Below, piece after piece: positions 14,472 through 27,300 of a DNA stretch of 64,000 bases; the stretch's first letter is position 1, and each line of letters begins with the position of its first letter. The DNA lies in NCBI GenBank assembly GCA_949752745.1, contig OX457031.1, forward strand, positions 46,519,257-46,583,256. The letters run 5' to 3'. The notes under the pieces were generated by a model. That model ran no database searches. It saw only the letters and a program-made list of their open reading frames with translations, and was not told where the DNA came from. Made by a program: the position numbers and the translations under genes. The stretch comes from Protula sp. h YS-2021 (lineage: Eukaryota; Annelida; Polychaeta; Sabellida; Serpulidae).

Positions 14472-14929
14472 TCAAAAGATTGCTTATTTTGTCATTGAAC
14501 AAGGTATTTAAAATAAGGATTCCGAAGCAAATAAGATACCAAACTCTGTTTTTGGTTAATACTTTGTGTGTTACAGTTACAGTTCAACAAAAACTACCAT
14601 TTTTTAATACTGGTATAAAGAAAACTTTGCTACGTTGATTCTTGAATTAATAAAAAAAAAACAGGTTTGAGCTGCGGCCTTTAATGTCCTTTCTTTTCAG
14701 TCATCACTTGTATGAGGACTGCTTTAAATTTTCGCCAAAGAAATGTTTTAGTTACATCCTTCCAACGTAGTTTAACTAACAAACTGGAAAGGCTAATGTT
14801 GAGCACCTTTAGAAACTTTCCTGCTGTCAAGAGCTTTATACTGGCGTCACAGTGTCCGCCTAGGTAATCAGTGTCTTTAGTATCACCATGGCGGTTACGA
14901 TGTTCGTATCGGTTTGTAGTCAGTATATT

Positions 14930-15200
14930 TCTGTTTCGGCTATGGTGGTGAGGGTTTTTCTGTCTCAGCAATGAAAAAAGGGTATGTGGAGGGAGGGGGT
15001 TGACTGTGGTAGTCCACGTTTTGTTTCTACTTCGACAAAGATACCGGAATTGTGTATTATTGTTCTGTTTCGGCTACAACGGGAATGCAGGCTTTAGTGG
15101 TCAGGTTCCAATGTTTCGACAATGACGGGGATGCAGACTTTGATGGTCAGTGTTCTTCTGTCTCAGCTATGACAGGATTGACGGCTTTGGTGCTTTGAGC
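14930..15200 (-). repeat. Minisatellite spanning the 3' end of the terminal exon
   Basis: Units of about 44 bp on the minus strand carry AAAGCC(G/T), then CCTGTCATAGCTGAGACAGA-like sequence. The first unit is the last coding segment, NPVIAETEEH. Two to four decayed copies follow toward 14930, with CCCGTCATTGTCGAAAC and CCCGTTGTAGCCGAAAC. Confidence 0.55.
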
Positions 15201-15326
15201 ATTCAGTACGCCAGGCTTGAGTTGCCGGCGGAGATATTGCTCTTTGGTTGACAGCACGTGGCTTTGGGCCTCCTCCTTTTCTTCCGCCGTTCTCTCCATC
15301 TCCAGCAGTTTCCCTTCAGTCTCGAC
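15147..15326 (-). CDS. Ankyrin/Dpy-30 gene, terminal exon
   Basis: After a GCATTAG acceptor the frame reads VETEGKLLEMERTAEEKEEA then SHVLSTKEQYLRRQLKPG, ending AETEEH-stop (TGA at 15149-15147). It is charged and probably a coiled-coil helix. It enters in phase 0. That fits either version of the preceding exon: 16194-15968 using an unusual ATT|GTCTAA donor, or 16711-16554 using ATG|GTAGGT. The last 12 codons are part of a tandem repeat that continues downstream. Confidence 0.6.
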   Translation of the reverse strand, partial: VETEGKLLEMERTAEEKEEAQSHVLSTKEQYLRRQLKPGVLNAQSTKAVNPVIAETEEH

Positions 15327-18300
15327 CTAATGCACGCCATCAAAATAAATAGAGTGAATAGTGCAGGAACAAAACACATGCAATTTGCAGGGCGTGCTGG
15401 AACCATTGTTTCAAACAGAATCTAGGACAATGGCCTCCCGCCAATTTCTTCCATGGCCAATTGGCACCCTCTGAAACAAAAACAAAACTGTATCCTCTGA
15501 AAATTTTCTCAAAATTAACTTATCTTGCACACTATTGCATACAATAATTCTATCAAGCAATGTTATGAAAATTCCACTAAAGTGACATCATGAACAGTTT
15601 GTTAGTAATTCAATTTTACTACAAACACAGTATCCTCTACAACTTATATTTTAAATTATCTTAAATTACTCACATTTACAAGTTCTATTTAAAAATATCA
15701 CACAAGTTTTACGTGTGCATATGATATGATAAGGGGATTTTTTTGAAACCCTATCTGATCAACCAGTTTTGTGATTAACCACCACGCGATTAATCGATTT
15801 CATTTGTAAAACAGATTTGACATTTCTGAATGTTTACATACCTTTATTGGCTTACAAGGACTTGAATTTTTTAAATATAAGTGACCAAAATACAAAGGGG
15901 AAGAGAAAACTGTAAATTAACTGCTAATGAAACACTTGATAGTGGGACTTAACACTTGATTTTAGACAATTATATCCGCCTCCCCCTCTCTGGGAGAGGA
16001 AGGAGGTAGTGGCGTGGACGCTGCACTCGCCTGCTCGTGGTGGGAGGCGTTCTCGGCCTGCTTGTACAGGTAGTGAGCGAAGTACTGGACGGGATTGGCC
16101 GGCTTGCTGAGCGCCACTGCCGCCAGTCCGCCCATCAGAGTCTCCCTCAGGCTGCTCTTCGGGTACTGAGCGTCATATGGAGAGTCGTCCACGGCTACAG
16201 TAAACAGAGAATATGGACACTACACGTGATAGTGCGGCCTGCCTTTTAAACACGGACACTGCACGTGATAGCGTGGCCTGTCCTGTAAACACAGACACTA
16301 CATGTGATAGCTTCGAGTGTCCGGTAAACATGGCCACTACACGTAACAGCGTGACCTGTCTTGTAAACACGGACACTACACGTGATAGCGTGGCCTGTCC
16401 TATGAAGAGGACAAAAACATTACACGTGATAGCGTGGTCTACCTTGTAAACACGGAACTACACGTGATAGCGTGGCCTGTCCTATAAAGAGGACAAGAAC
16501 ACTACACGTGATAGCGTGTAAATGCGGAAACTACCTGTGATAGCAAGACCTACCATGTAAATGCAAAAATCGGCCTGCTTGTACAGGTAGTGAGCGAAGT
16601 ACTGGACGGGATTGGCCGGCTTGCTGAGCGCCACTGCCGCCAGTCCGCCCATCAGAGTCTCCCTCAGGCTGCTCTTCGGGTACTGAGCGTCATATGGAGA
16701 GTCGTCCACGGCTACAGTAAACAGAGAATATGGACACTACACGTGATAGTGCGGCCTGCCTTTTAAACACGGACACTGCACGTGATAGCGTGGCCTGTCC
16801 TGTAAACACAGACACTACATGTGATAGCTTCGAGTGTCCGGTAAACATGGCCACTACACGTAACAGCGTGACCTGTCTTGTAAACACGGACACTACACGT
16901 GATAGCGTGGCCTGTCCTATGAAGAGGACAAAAACATTACACGTGATAGCGTGGTCTACCTTGTAAACACGGAACTACACGTGATAGCGTGGCCTGTCCT
17001 ATAAAGAGGACAAGAACACTACACGTGATAGCGTGTAAATGCGGAAACTACCTGTGATAGCAAGACCTACCATGTAAATGCAAAAATTATACATCAGAAC
17101 ACAGGAGTCCCTCGTCCGTCACATGGGATCTGACAAGTGACGGCGTCTTATGCGAGGTATTGCCATGATCAATGCAAAACATTTGAACGATCAGATCACG
17201 ATGCCAATTCAGTAGAAAAAAATATGAGGCACCTCAATCAGAGGATCACAGTACCAATCAAGTGAAATGAATGTGGCGCACCTGAATCGGAGGGTTGGTA
17301 TTTCTTGTTCTGAGACTTCTGCTGCTGTTTGAGTAGATCTTCGAAGTACCCAGTTCTGGGTCTATTTGGATTCGAGACAGTTTGTAACTTATAATAGCTG
17401 TTCTCTATTTTCTGGCGTTCTAATTGTTTTTCGATCATGTTCATTGTGACAAGGTCAACATGAGGCTTAAGCGTCAGCTGTGGATTCTGCGAAAATAAGA
17501 ACCACTCTTAAAAGTGAAGAGGGAATAGAAATTTTGATATTCTTCTATGAAACAGTCGATTGTTTAGTTTTTCATATTTTTAAGTGATTTCAGTCACACG
17601 GGTGAATCAGCGTTCTAAAATTGTTATTGCGCGGTATTTTTCTTATAAAAGCTCGGTATCAGTGGAGTAAATGTTAAAACTACAGAGTTAACTACAAGAA
17701 ACATTACCAAGAGCTTCAGTGTTAACTTACTGCGTTTCCTAATTCTTTAAAAAATGCGTCCACCTGTTCATGGTAAGAAGATCCGCTTAAAGACAGGTAA
17801 TCCAATGGCCTCTTACCGAACTGCAAAACATTCAGATGAACATTGCATACGCCGCGAGGGCTTGTTAGGGCTAGGAACTTTCCGTTTACGATCGTACTCA
17901 AGCACCTGCATCCCTTCTGTGGCATTAGTTACTTGCGTAAAGTGCTCTGAATGGATGGAGGCTGAGACAGAATGATTTGCCTCAAACGAAGGACAGGGGA
18001 GAGGTAGGGAACGGGGTAGGCGCCAAGAACTCCTCGCCTTGTTAATTTAAAATATCTATTAGCAGAGCTAGGCCTCAAGGCGAGTGCCGACCCAAACGCA
18101 ATACTGATTCTAGATGAGGTGGAGCTCGCTTTGTCACGGAAAAATATATGTGAGCGGAGTTAGGCCTCAAGACAAGTGCCAAGTCAGACGCGACACTGAT
18201 TCTAGTCGAGGATGATCGCATAACGACCCGAATTCTACAAGAATTCGAGAAGAATTCGACCAGAAATAAACACCGAAAGGACAGTGGGTGAGCACCTGCT

Positions 18301-21300
18301 TAGTGACGTACCACGTCAATGACATTAGCGCCGAATGACTGCGGAGCTTTCTCCTGTGTGTCCTTTGCCTTATTCGTGATCTTGCGGAGGACGCTGTTGT
18401 GAGCATGCGTGAAGCCTGTGTCGATGTTTCGCGCCCAGTAAAGCTGAAGATAACTGGAGCGAGTTAGCCCAAGACGTACCCAGACACGGACAGCAAGGCT
18501 CGACCTCTCCACGCATGTTTTAATTTATATAAGGTATTGAAATACTTGCAAATTTAGGGAACATTTTTAGATTTTTATGGTTACTCTTGCATGATCAATG
18601 ATAGTTAGCTTCTATAACAGCAATGCAGCTAGAGCTGGGGTGAGCCTTTACCTTTGTTGTGTCACCACCTTGTCCTGTCTGAAAGCAGTATTAAACCGAT
18701 TATTGAGAGAAACATATACAATGCGGGTTGGACATAGATCTGGGAGCGGATCAGGGAGCAGGGCGTGTAGTCCACGGGGAAAATAGGCTCGAAACAGACT
18801 GGGGCTATTTATAAAGCACTGCTAGCTCAGTACTACTACTAGAGCCATTGAAATTGCATTAGCTAGTAGTGGTTTATTAATACGGGACATGGCCAGAGAC
18901 AAACCGTCAGGAAATGTCTGATGAGTTATACAGGCCCAATTTGTTCTGATCTGACGTGCTCAAATAACACGTAATTACTCATGAATCCAAGGTGAAATCG
19001 AACACTCATCCCGCTCCTGTTCCACTCCCGCAACGCGCCGCGACCTCCTCTTTTGTTTGCTTTGATATAAAGACTGAGCTCACCTTTTGATTAAGTACAT
19101 CTAAATTGTACCGCCATGTCTGAAATTAACATCTTCGTCCTATGTATTTGCATATTGTAGCGAAGTTAAGCAAGTCTACATGAATTCAATTACAGGATCC
19201 CATCGACTTAATAATATTGTTTACAATTTTCTGAATACTAATAAACACAACATTCCTAAGATGTTTAAGCCATTATTTTAGGCAAAAACAAGCTGGAGGC
19301 GGGGGAACGAGAAAGCCGTGAAATAGATGAGTGCGCGTACGACGAGTAAGTGGTAGTTGTGGACAATGTTCATGGTCTCCACCAGCTGTTTGCGTTTTTC
19401 TTGCGCCGTCTTGGCGTCCATATGAAAGTCGTCTATCCTTTTGCCATCGAAATCACGACATTTGCCATTTTGCACATATGCTCGATCTTTTTTCTGTTTG
19501 AGAAAACATATGGTTACATAAATCTTATGACTGTAATGAAGAAACGTTCTTACGTAAATATGCCCTACGTATTTTGTAATGAAATAAAAAATGACAACGT
19601 AAATATGGTCTTAATGATGGTAATGAAATAAAAATTATAACTTGAATATGGCCTTAGTAATGTTAATGAAACAAATATGATTAGGTAAGGCCTTAGTGAT
19701 AGTGATGAAACAAAATTGACTTCTTTAATATGGCCTTAATGATGATACAAAACAAAAATAATTATGTACATGTGGTTTAAATTATGGTAATGAAACAAAA
19801 GTGATTACGTCAATATGACCCTACAGTAACTGAGTCAGACTGACAAAAGTCATTACCAAATCTTGCATTAATTTGCAATGACTTCATATAGTGCACATAT
19901 CTGGGTAGATATCAGGGTACAAGGTCAGGGTATATATCAGTAATGTTTGACTGCGTATGGAGTAGGTACGTATCAGTTGTGTTTGATTGTATGGGCAGGG
20001 TGCATATCAGCTGTATTTGACAGTGTATGGGGCTGATGGCACATCAGTTGAGTTTGACTGTGTATTGGGTTTAGTGCATATCAGTTGTGTTTGACTGCTT
20101 ATGGGGCTGAGTACATATCAGTTGTGTTTGACTGTGTATGGGGCACGGTACATATCATTTGTAATTGACTGTGAGGGGCAGGGTACATGCAGTCATGATA
20201 TGCTAGGAGGTGATGTATGAGGTGATGACGTGTGAGTCGATGACGTGTGCGGAGATGAAGTGTAAGGTGATAACATATGAGGGGTTATGATGCGTTAGGT
20301 GATGACGTGTGAAGTGATGTCGTGAGAGATGACGTCGTATAAGGCGGTGACGTGTCAAGTAATGACAAGCGAGGTGATGATGTGTTTTAGGTTGTTACGT
20401 GTCAGGCGATGATATATGAAAACACGTACGCTTTTGACGATATTGAGGCTGCTGATTGCGCTCTTGTTGTTGAACATGTAGGCGTAGTGAAATGCGGTCC
20501 TTCCCCACTGCAAGAGTCAGACAATATCTGTATTAGTTTTATTCATAAACTATATGGATAATAGTGGTAATTTCGTAGCATTTAAAGTGGTATATGTGTG
20601 CAAAGCAATAAGAAGACCAATACTTTAAAATCATGGTCAGGATTTGTTTAAAAATCATATTTTTGCACTTTAAGGACGTGAATGTGGGGTGTCTTGATTG
20701 CCGGGTCCTAGTAAGCAAATCCACTTGAACGTGCGGTTACTTGATACTCTGGTCCTATGCTTTTACTAACATTTAGGAACATCGTCATTTCCCCCATCGT
20801 ATCACGATGTAGGCTAGGACACGTGCTGCACTTACAGCCTTACCTGCCATCTACTGCTATCCTGCGTGATGTGACGTTTGTGACAATACTTACAGTGCCA
20901 CGTGAGTTCTCTCCTCTCTCCCGAGGCGTGGGCGAGGGCACGTGCTGTACTTATGGCATCACGCGAAGTTCTTTCTCTTCCCCAGGGATATAACGTGGGC
21001 AAGGGTATCTGGTGTACTTACGTCTTCAGCCTCTCTCGTGATATGAGCGAGGACATGTGTCATACTTACAGCATCACGTGACGTCCTGGCTTCCCCTCGT
21101 GTGTCGTGGCGTAGGATGCTGTCGACCAGGTCTTGGCACTCATAAATCACTGCTTTGTGCAGCATGTTCCTTCCTGTCGCGTCTTTAAACGTCACTTGCC
21201 AAAACTCCTCTGGTTCCAATGTTTGTGTATATTTTTCTTTTTTGCCGGTTTCTAAATGCGCGAACACCACTTCTAGCATGTCCTGCAAAAGTATTGTATG

Positions 21301-24300
21301 TAATTCAATTATCTTGGTATATCTTTATTCGAATGTTTAGTTTTCGCAATATTCACTGTTCATGAATTAAGATGTTAATTCCGAAATATTCTGTTTTAAT
21401 GACCTCCCTCATCTCAGGCAAGTCTCTCAATGACGCGACTTTGTGTGACACTTTGCACTGTGTCACAAACAGGCCTGTTTCTCACAAAAAAGTATATAAC
21501 AGAAGAAAACAGCAAGAATAAGAGTAGTCATGAAATAGGAGTGTGCGGTTGTGAACGAGTAGATGTGCGATCAGAGACTATATGTTGACTGATTTGATGA
21601 ACGCGAACTGACCATAAAGTGAGTGGCCCTCTCCACGGCGAGCAGCATATCCCGGATGCCGCTTATGTTGATGGAAGCCCTCTTCTCTAGGTAGTCCAGC
21701 GGCGTGAAGCCTCTCTATGGAGCAGACAGTCACAAACACAAATCTCATGCAAATACAACTTTATTATGACCACGGGTAACAATACTGGCAGAATAAGGGC
21801 ACGAATGCGAGGCGTTGGCTGTGTTTTTGTACCTTTTGACATAGGTATCCCAGCTCAGGCGCAGTCCTCTTTGCGCTTTTGATTCTGGCAAGTGCTAATG
21901 GTTTTTCCTCATTCGGCTGTAATATCGTAAATGCTAATAAGAGGGTGGGTATTGAAGCGCGCTGTTTTATGTCAGCTTATGAGGCAGCCGATCTGGCGGG
22001 AGCTATAGGTAGCTGATGAAGGGTCAGTCGATCTGGCGTGGGCTACAAAAAGCCGACGAAGGGCAGTCGATCTGGTGGTGATTACAAAAAAGCCACTTAT
22101 TGATGTGAAATAAAAGTTTGAGATTGTACAACAAATGACTTCCTACAACTGAGGATTTTTTAATTTTGGGAGAGAATAACCTGTGTAGTACCTTATCTTT
22201 TTCATTGTGCAATCCCATCCTGCGAATTACTGATTTAATCTTTTCGCTTTTCTCACCCACGTCTTGACTACATAGGTAATGTAAGGGCAGTCGATCCATC
22301 TGCGAAAAAAGCAAATACATGAATTGTGGTTGAGATTCGATGTCAGTGAACGACGTTGGACAGTATAGCAATTAAAGCGACATCAGTAATTTATAGAAAT
22401 CTCGAGAATCATTGAAATGTTTAGCTCGCATAAAATGGAAAGGAAAAAAGTTTTAGCTCGTTGACTTAAGCTGAATACAGGCTATGTTAGTGTGCGTTAT
22501 GGCACAAGCAAGAACTGCTTACGACATCTTTCTCGTCCGCGTCCTCACTCATGTAGAGGTCGTCGCTGCTCTCCGAGCTACTGTGCGTGCTGCTGTCAGC
22601 GCTTCTCACGCTGTTCGCGCTGCCCACTGTCTCCTCGAGTAGCGTTTTGATGTAGCTTGTGGCATCCAATATGGCCCATAAGTGGCGATACGTCATGTTG
22701 AAGACGTTGACTCCGCTGCTGCTGTTGAACTCCCACTTGTAACCCACGTTAAACATGTCCAAATCAAAGCTCTTCTCGCTCATCTGCAAACACAATGTCA
22801 TCTTAATAAGGAGTTATTTACAATGCATAGTTATAGAGGTCTTTGATCTGCTTTATTTTCGCAGTTGCGCTTACACTGTCGTATTTTCTCACCTTAACGT
22901 CCTTGTTAGTGCACCGCTATCCTTTCTCAGCGTAAGGTTCTGGTGACTGTACGGACATGCTTTCTCAGCATGGGGGGGGGGGGGGGCTGGCGATTGCACC
23001 GCCATGCCTTCTCAGCGTAAGGAACTAGTTATTGCACAGCCATGCTTTCTAAGCGGAAGGGTATGATGATTACACCGCCATGCTTTCTCAGGGTGTGGGT
23101 GTGGTGATTGCACCGCCATGCTTTCTCAACGTAAGGATCTGGTGATTGCACCCTGATGCTTTCTCAGGGTGGGGGAAAGGTTGGGCCTGGTGATACACGA
23201 CCATGCTTTCTCAGTGTGGGGGGTGGTGATGGCGTGATTGTAAGGGCATGCTTTTTAGCCTAAGGGTCTGGTGACTGCAAGGCCGTGTTTTCTCAGCATG
23301 GAGGCTTAGTGATTGCACCGGCATGATTTCTCAGCTTGGAGGTCTCGTGAATGCATCGCCATGCTTTCTCTGCGAGGAGTATTCATAGCAGTGGTTTTAT
23401 ATTAAACATGTGGCAGTTATTTATTCACCTCGGGTACAACGATTTGATTGAGATACTCGGGGGCCTCCGTGACTCCGTCGATTTCCGGTATGCCTCTGAT
23501 TGGCCAATGTGTCCACATGTCTCGTGTCAGCTCACGAATAATCTCAACTGCTCCTTCCTTCAGCGCGTCCATGACATAACTACAGACAAACCTGAAAACC
23601 AACAAACGGCACAACTGGTGTCAGTTGTAACGTAACAGAAGACCAAAAGGCATTTCGAAGAGTTTTTAGACTAGTTTTTGCGTATATAATTCCTGATGTT
23701 GTTAGATATATAAATATAAGTTTTCAGCAATGCGTCGAACGCTAGATGTCATTTTGCAAAGAGGGGGAGGCTATGTCTCATTAACTTTCTTTAATGTTTC
23801 CTTACTTGGAAACTTGAAGTGTAAAGGGGTAGTTGGTTTGGAGCATGACATCCATGAAGTTTTGCCGTTCTGTGTTCCTGTGTGACATGGGAGTGCCGTG
23901 TTTAATGAGGCCCTCAATTACGGCGGCGTCGCACCGACTGTCCACGGCCAGGTGTATGTATGTGCCGTACTTATCCGCCTCGTTCAGTAGCTGTCAAACA
24001 CAAATATCAACAGCTATAGACACAAATATCAGCAACTGTCAAAGACAAATGTCAACAGCTGTCAAATACAAATATCAACAACTATAAACACAGATATCAG
24101 CAACTGTCGAAGAAAAATGTTAGCAGCTGTCAAACACAAATACTAGCAACTAAAAATACTGCAGAAAACTGTGGTGATTCAGTGATTTTATTCGATGGTT
24201 TTATTTTTAGTATGCACTGACGATTCGCTGGTGATAAAGCCTTGGTTTGAACGATGTGGATCTGACTTACCTTTAGGTCAGTCAGTTTGGTTTTAGGGTC

Positions 24301-27300
24301 ATTGAGGAGGCTCAGGAATTTTTCTGTGTCACGGCTCTTTATGGTTGCGAAGAATGGTGACTTGTCGAATGGCGTTTTGGGTGCCGCCTCTTGCATGCTT
24401 GCATGTGTCCTCCGTCAGTCGCCAGTGTCCTTCCACTCGTCACACGTGTCCGGAGTCACTGGTCACACTTCTTCTCCGTCACGTGCCCGCCGTCACTCCT
24501 CACACTTGTTACCTTCTAGAAGTTGGTAATCTCTTTTTGAGATTGCAATAGAAAAAAACAGCTTTGTTTCTGACCCCTGGCCAAGTCACTGAAACTGCAC
24601 AGCATTAAAAAAGCGCTCAGGGACAAATGTGTCAGAAAATTAAACGCCGTGAATGGCCGTTCTAATCAGATATAGTATAGTGTATAATAAAGATGTTTTT
24701 TCTACTGTTTGACCACATATTATAGATAAAAGGACAAAGTAAGAATGTAGGGCAAGGGCGGATAGCTAAATTGGTTTAAAATTAAAAATAAAGAAGTTTC
24801 CAACTGGGCAGTTTTTTGCTCATTATCACACAGCATGGCTGTCTCCGCACACTTGTATTATTTGCACTTATTCTGAAAGTTCGGCTTGGGCGAAAGAAAA
24901 TATACTCAGAGGAAAAGACAATGTGAAGATAAAAAACAAAATCGAAAATATTCCATTTCTATGCCATTTTTGTCGTCAGATGGAAAGAGCATTTGAGAAA
25001 TCTGAATAATTATAATTTGGTCACAAATGTTTTAACCGACTCTGAAATGTCAGTGTGCAGAAAATAAGAAGAGTGCTTACCGTGCAGATGGAAGGTTATT
25101 GCATTCTGCAGGAAAAGTTCATTGTCAATGATTTTTCTTTTTGGTACTTGAACGTTATACTTGTCATGTACTGACAGTTAAATAATACTCTTAGTGATAT
25201 TGTTTGCGTCAGAACAAGTGTGTACATTGTGGGGGAGGGGAGAGGAGGGCAGTCCCACAAGTCTGCACCCACCAGAAACTATGCATTGCTGACCTTATTT
25301 TAATGGGCACGCTGTCTCATATTAATGGAGTGAATCGACTATCCTCCAAGTGGAGCCTGAGCCTCGTGTTGTCGAAGACTTTTGTCTGACGTGTCGCGAA
25401 ATCAGTCTCATCAGTGTTTTAGTTTGCGCGCCCCTCCACTGATATTTAAGTTACCTGTTGAGCTGAGTATTCTCGGGGCTTTATCCTGTATGTGGAGAAG
25501 TTTATTGCTTGTAAAGCTTAAACAATAAAGACTACGATAATCTTTCCATTCAGTGCTAACTCCTCCTTTCAATCATTGTCATTTCTGTCGTTTTCAGTGC
25601 CTTTAATGTCCAATGTTGGGGTGTTTTAACGAGGAAACCTTGTAGTATATTTTTTGGGGTTTATGGATCGCCTGAAACGCTATTGATCCACCTCGTCTAG
25701 AGTTTATTGTTACTAACAAAACAGTGATGTCCTCCGGCGCTGTTAGCGTTATTAATATTGGCGCAAACATGTGTGGCCTGTGTTTACTGTGATACTTTGT
25801 TTGATATTCTTTGAGATTAACTTGTCAGGGAGGAGGGGGTGGTAGAGCGACCGTTCGAATAAAAATTGCCAGCCGAGTTCTACCTTATACTTTGGTGGAA
25901 AATGTAGCGGGTAAAGTTTTTGTCTGGCAGAGGGCAATGAGTTTGTTGCCTCGTTGCTGTGATAGACATTCAGGGCGCTGAGCCATTCTGAGCGGCTATT
26001 TGGTGGAAGTTAAAGAGGACACGAGTGTTGCTAATAAGTTTTTACAGTATATCCTAAGAACAAGAAAAAGAAGAAGACAAAAATGTGCATTTTTTTTATT
26101 TTTGGAATGCGTTGGCGCAGGCGAATCTCACTCCTAGAGATGTGGTGCTTATGATCCCTGGGGAGGATTCGGGGAGTTGCCGCTAAGGTGCGTGTTTGGG
26201 TGAATGGCGTGGCTAGAGAAGCGGTACGGAGGAGATGTCTGTGTGTGTTGCGGGTGTGAATGGGCTAGAGAAGACGTTTCAATGCATGTTTGTGTGGTGA
26301 ATGGGCCAGAGGCGGTGGTCCACTTTGTGTATGTGTGTTTGGAGTGTAGAAATTGGCGGTCCCCTCCATGTGTGCAGGAAGGGAGGTGTGAATGGGTCAA
26401 AGGAGGCGGTCCCCTCGGTTTGTGGTAGGCGGGGAGGGGTTAATGAGCCAGAGAAGGCGGCAGGCTGGATCTGTTGTAGGGTGAATGGGCCAGAGGGGAC
26501 GGTCCGCTGGATGTGTTGTAGGGTAAATGGGCCAGATGACTCGGTCCGCTGGATCTGTTGTAGGGTGAATGGGCTAGACGAGACGGTCCGCTGGATGTGT
26601 TGTAGGGTAAATTGGCCCGAGGAAGCGGTCCACTGGAGGTGTTGTAGGGTGAATGGGCTAGTGGAGGCGGTCCGCTGGATGGAATGTAGGGTGAATGGGT
26701 GAGGCGGCGCACTGAAACCGTTTTGTTCCAGGAGTTAAAGCTCTCCTGGTCACAACAGATAACCAAGGAAGGAGAGAGTCACTTATTTTAACGAGTTTTA
26801 TTTCTCATGTCTTCCGCAAACGAGCTATTTTATGAGATCATAAATTTACGGAGATCTAGAGCAATACCGCATTATAACAACATCATTTACAACGAATAAA
26901 TTGCGTTCGTGCCGACGGGGGTTCGTTGGAAAATATCGTCAGATACAACGATTTTTCGGATGAAAACCATGACATAATACGATGTTGTGTTTAATTTAAA
27001 AGAGACAAGTGTCGTTTTCGTGCTTTTCTTATGAAAGTATATCATAGCAAAGGCTAAAATGAAAGCAATTTTGTAGTGGGGAAAAATGTGAGACGTAAAG
27101 CTGAGATATGTATGAAAGTTACAAAGACGACAGCAGACCATTTACAGATACACACCTCATGTTTTATTGTATTGTGTGAGACATTTCGAAAATGTCCCAC
27201 AAGCGGTTGGAAAAGTCTGCATTTATGTTTCATAGGATCCAGAGGCGTTGTTGGTTGCGAACGAGGGAATTAGGAACGTTGGTTGCAGGGAGTCGAATGT

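Larger units (their letters stand above)
16054..17087. repeat. Tandem 517-bp duplication containing the Dpy-30 exon
   Basis: 16054-16570 is repeated at 16571-17087, apparently base for base over everything I compared. Each unit holds the 5' part of the Dpy-30 exon, its acceptor, and the adjacent intronic array of about 45-bp units (ACACGTGATAGCGTGGCCTG). The junction cuts the exon after KQA, so the proximal copy runs into intron sequence. Confidence 0.9.

Noticed and set aside
16200..17087. CRISPR-like array (regular repeats with intervening sequence)
   Set aside because: Repeats are contiguous, degenerate and intronic in a eukaryotic gene, with no spacers and no cas genes; this is a minisatellite.
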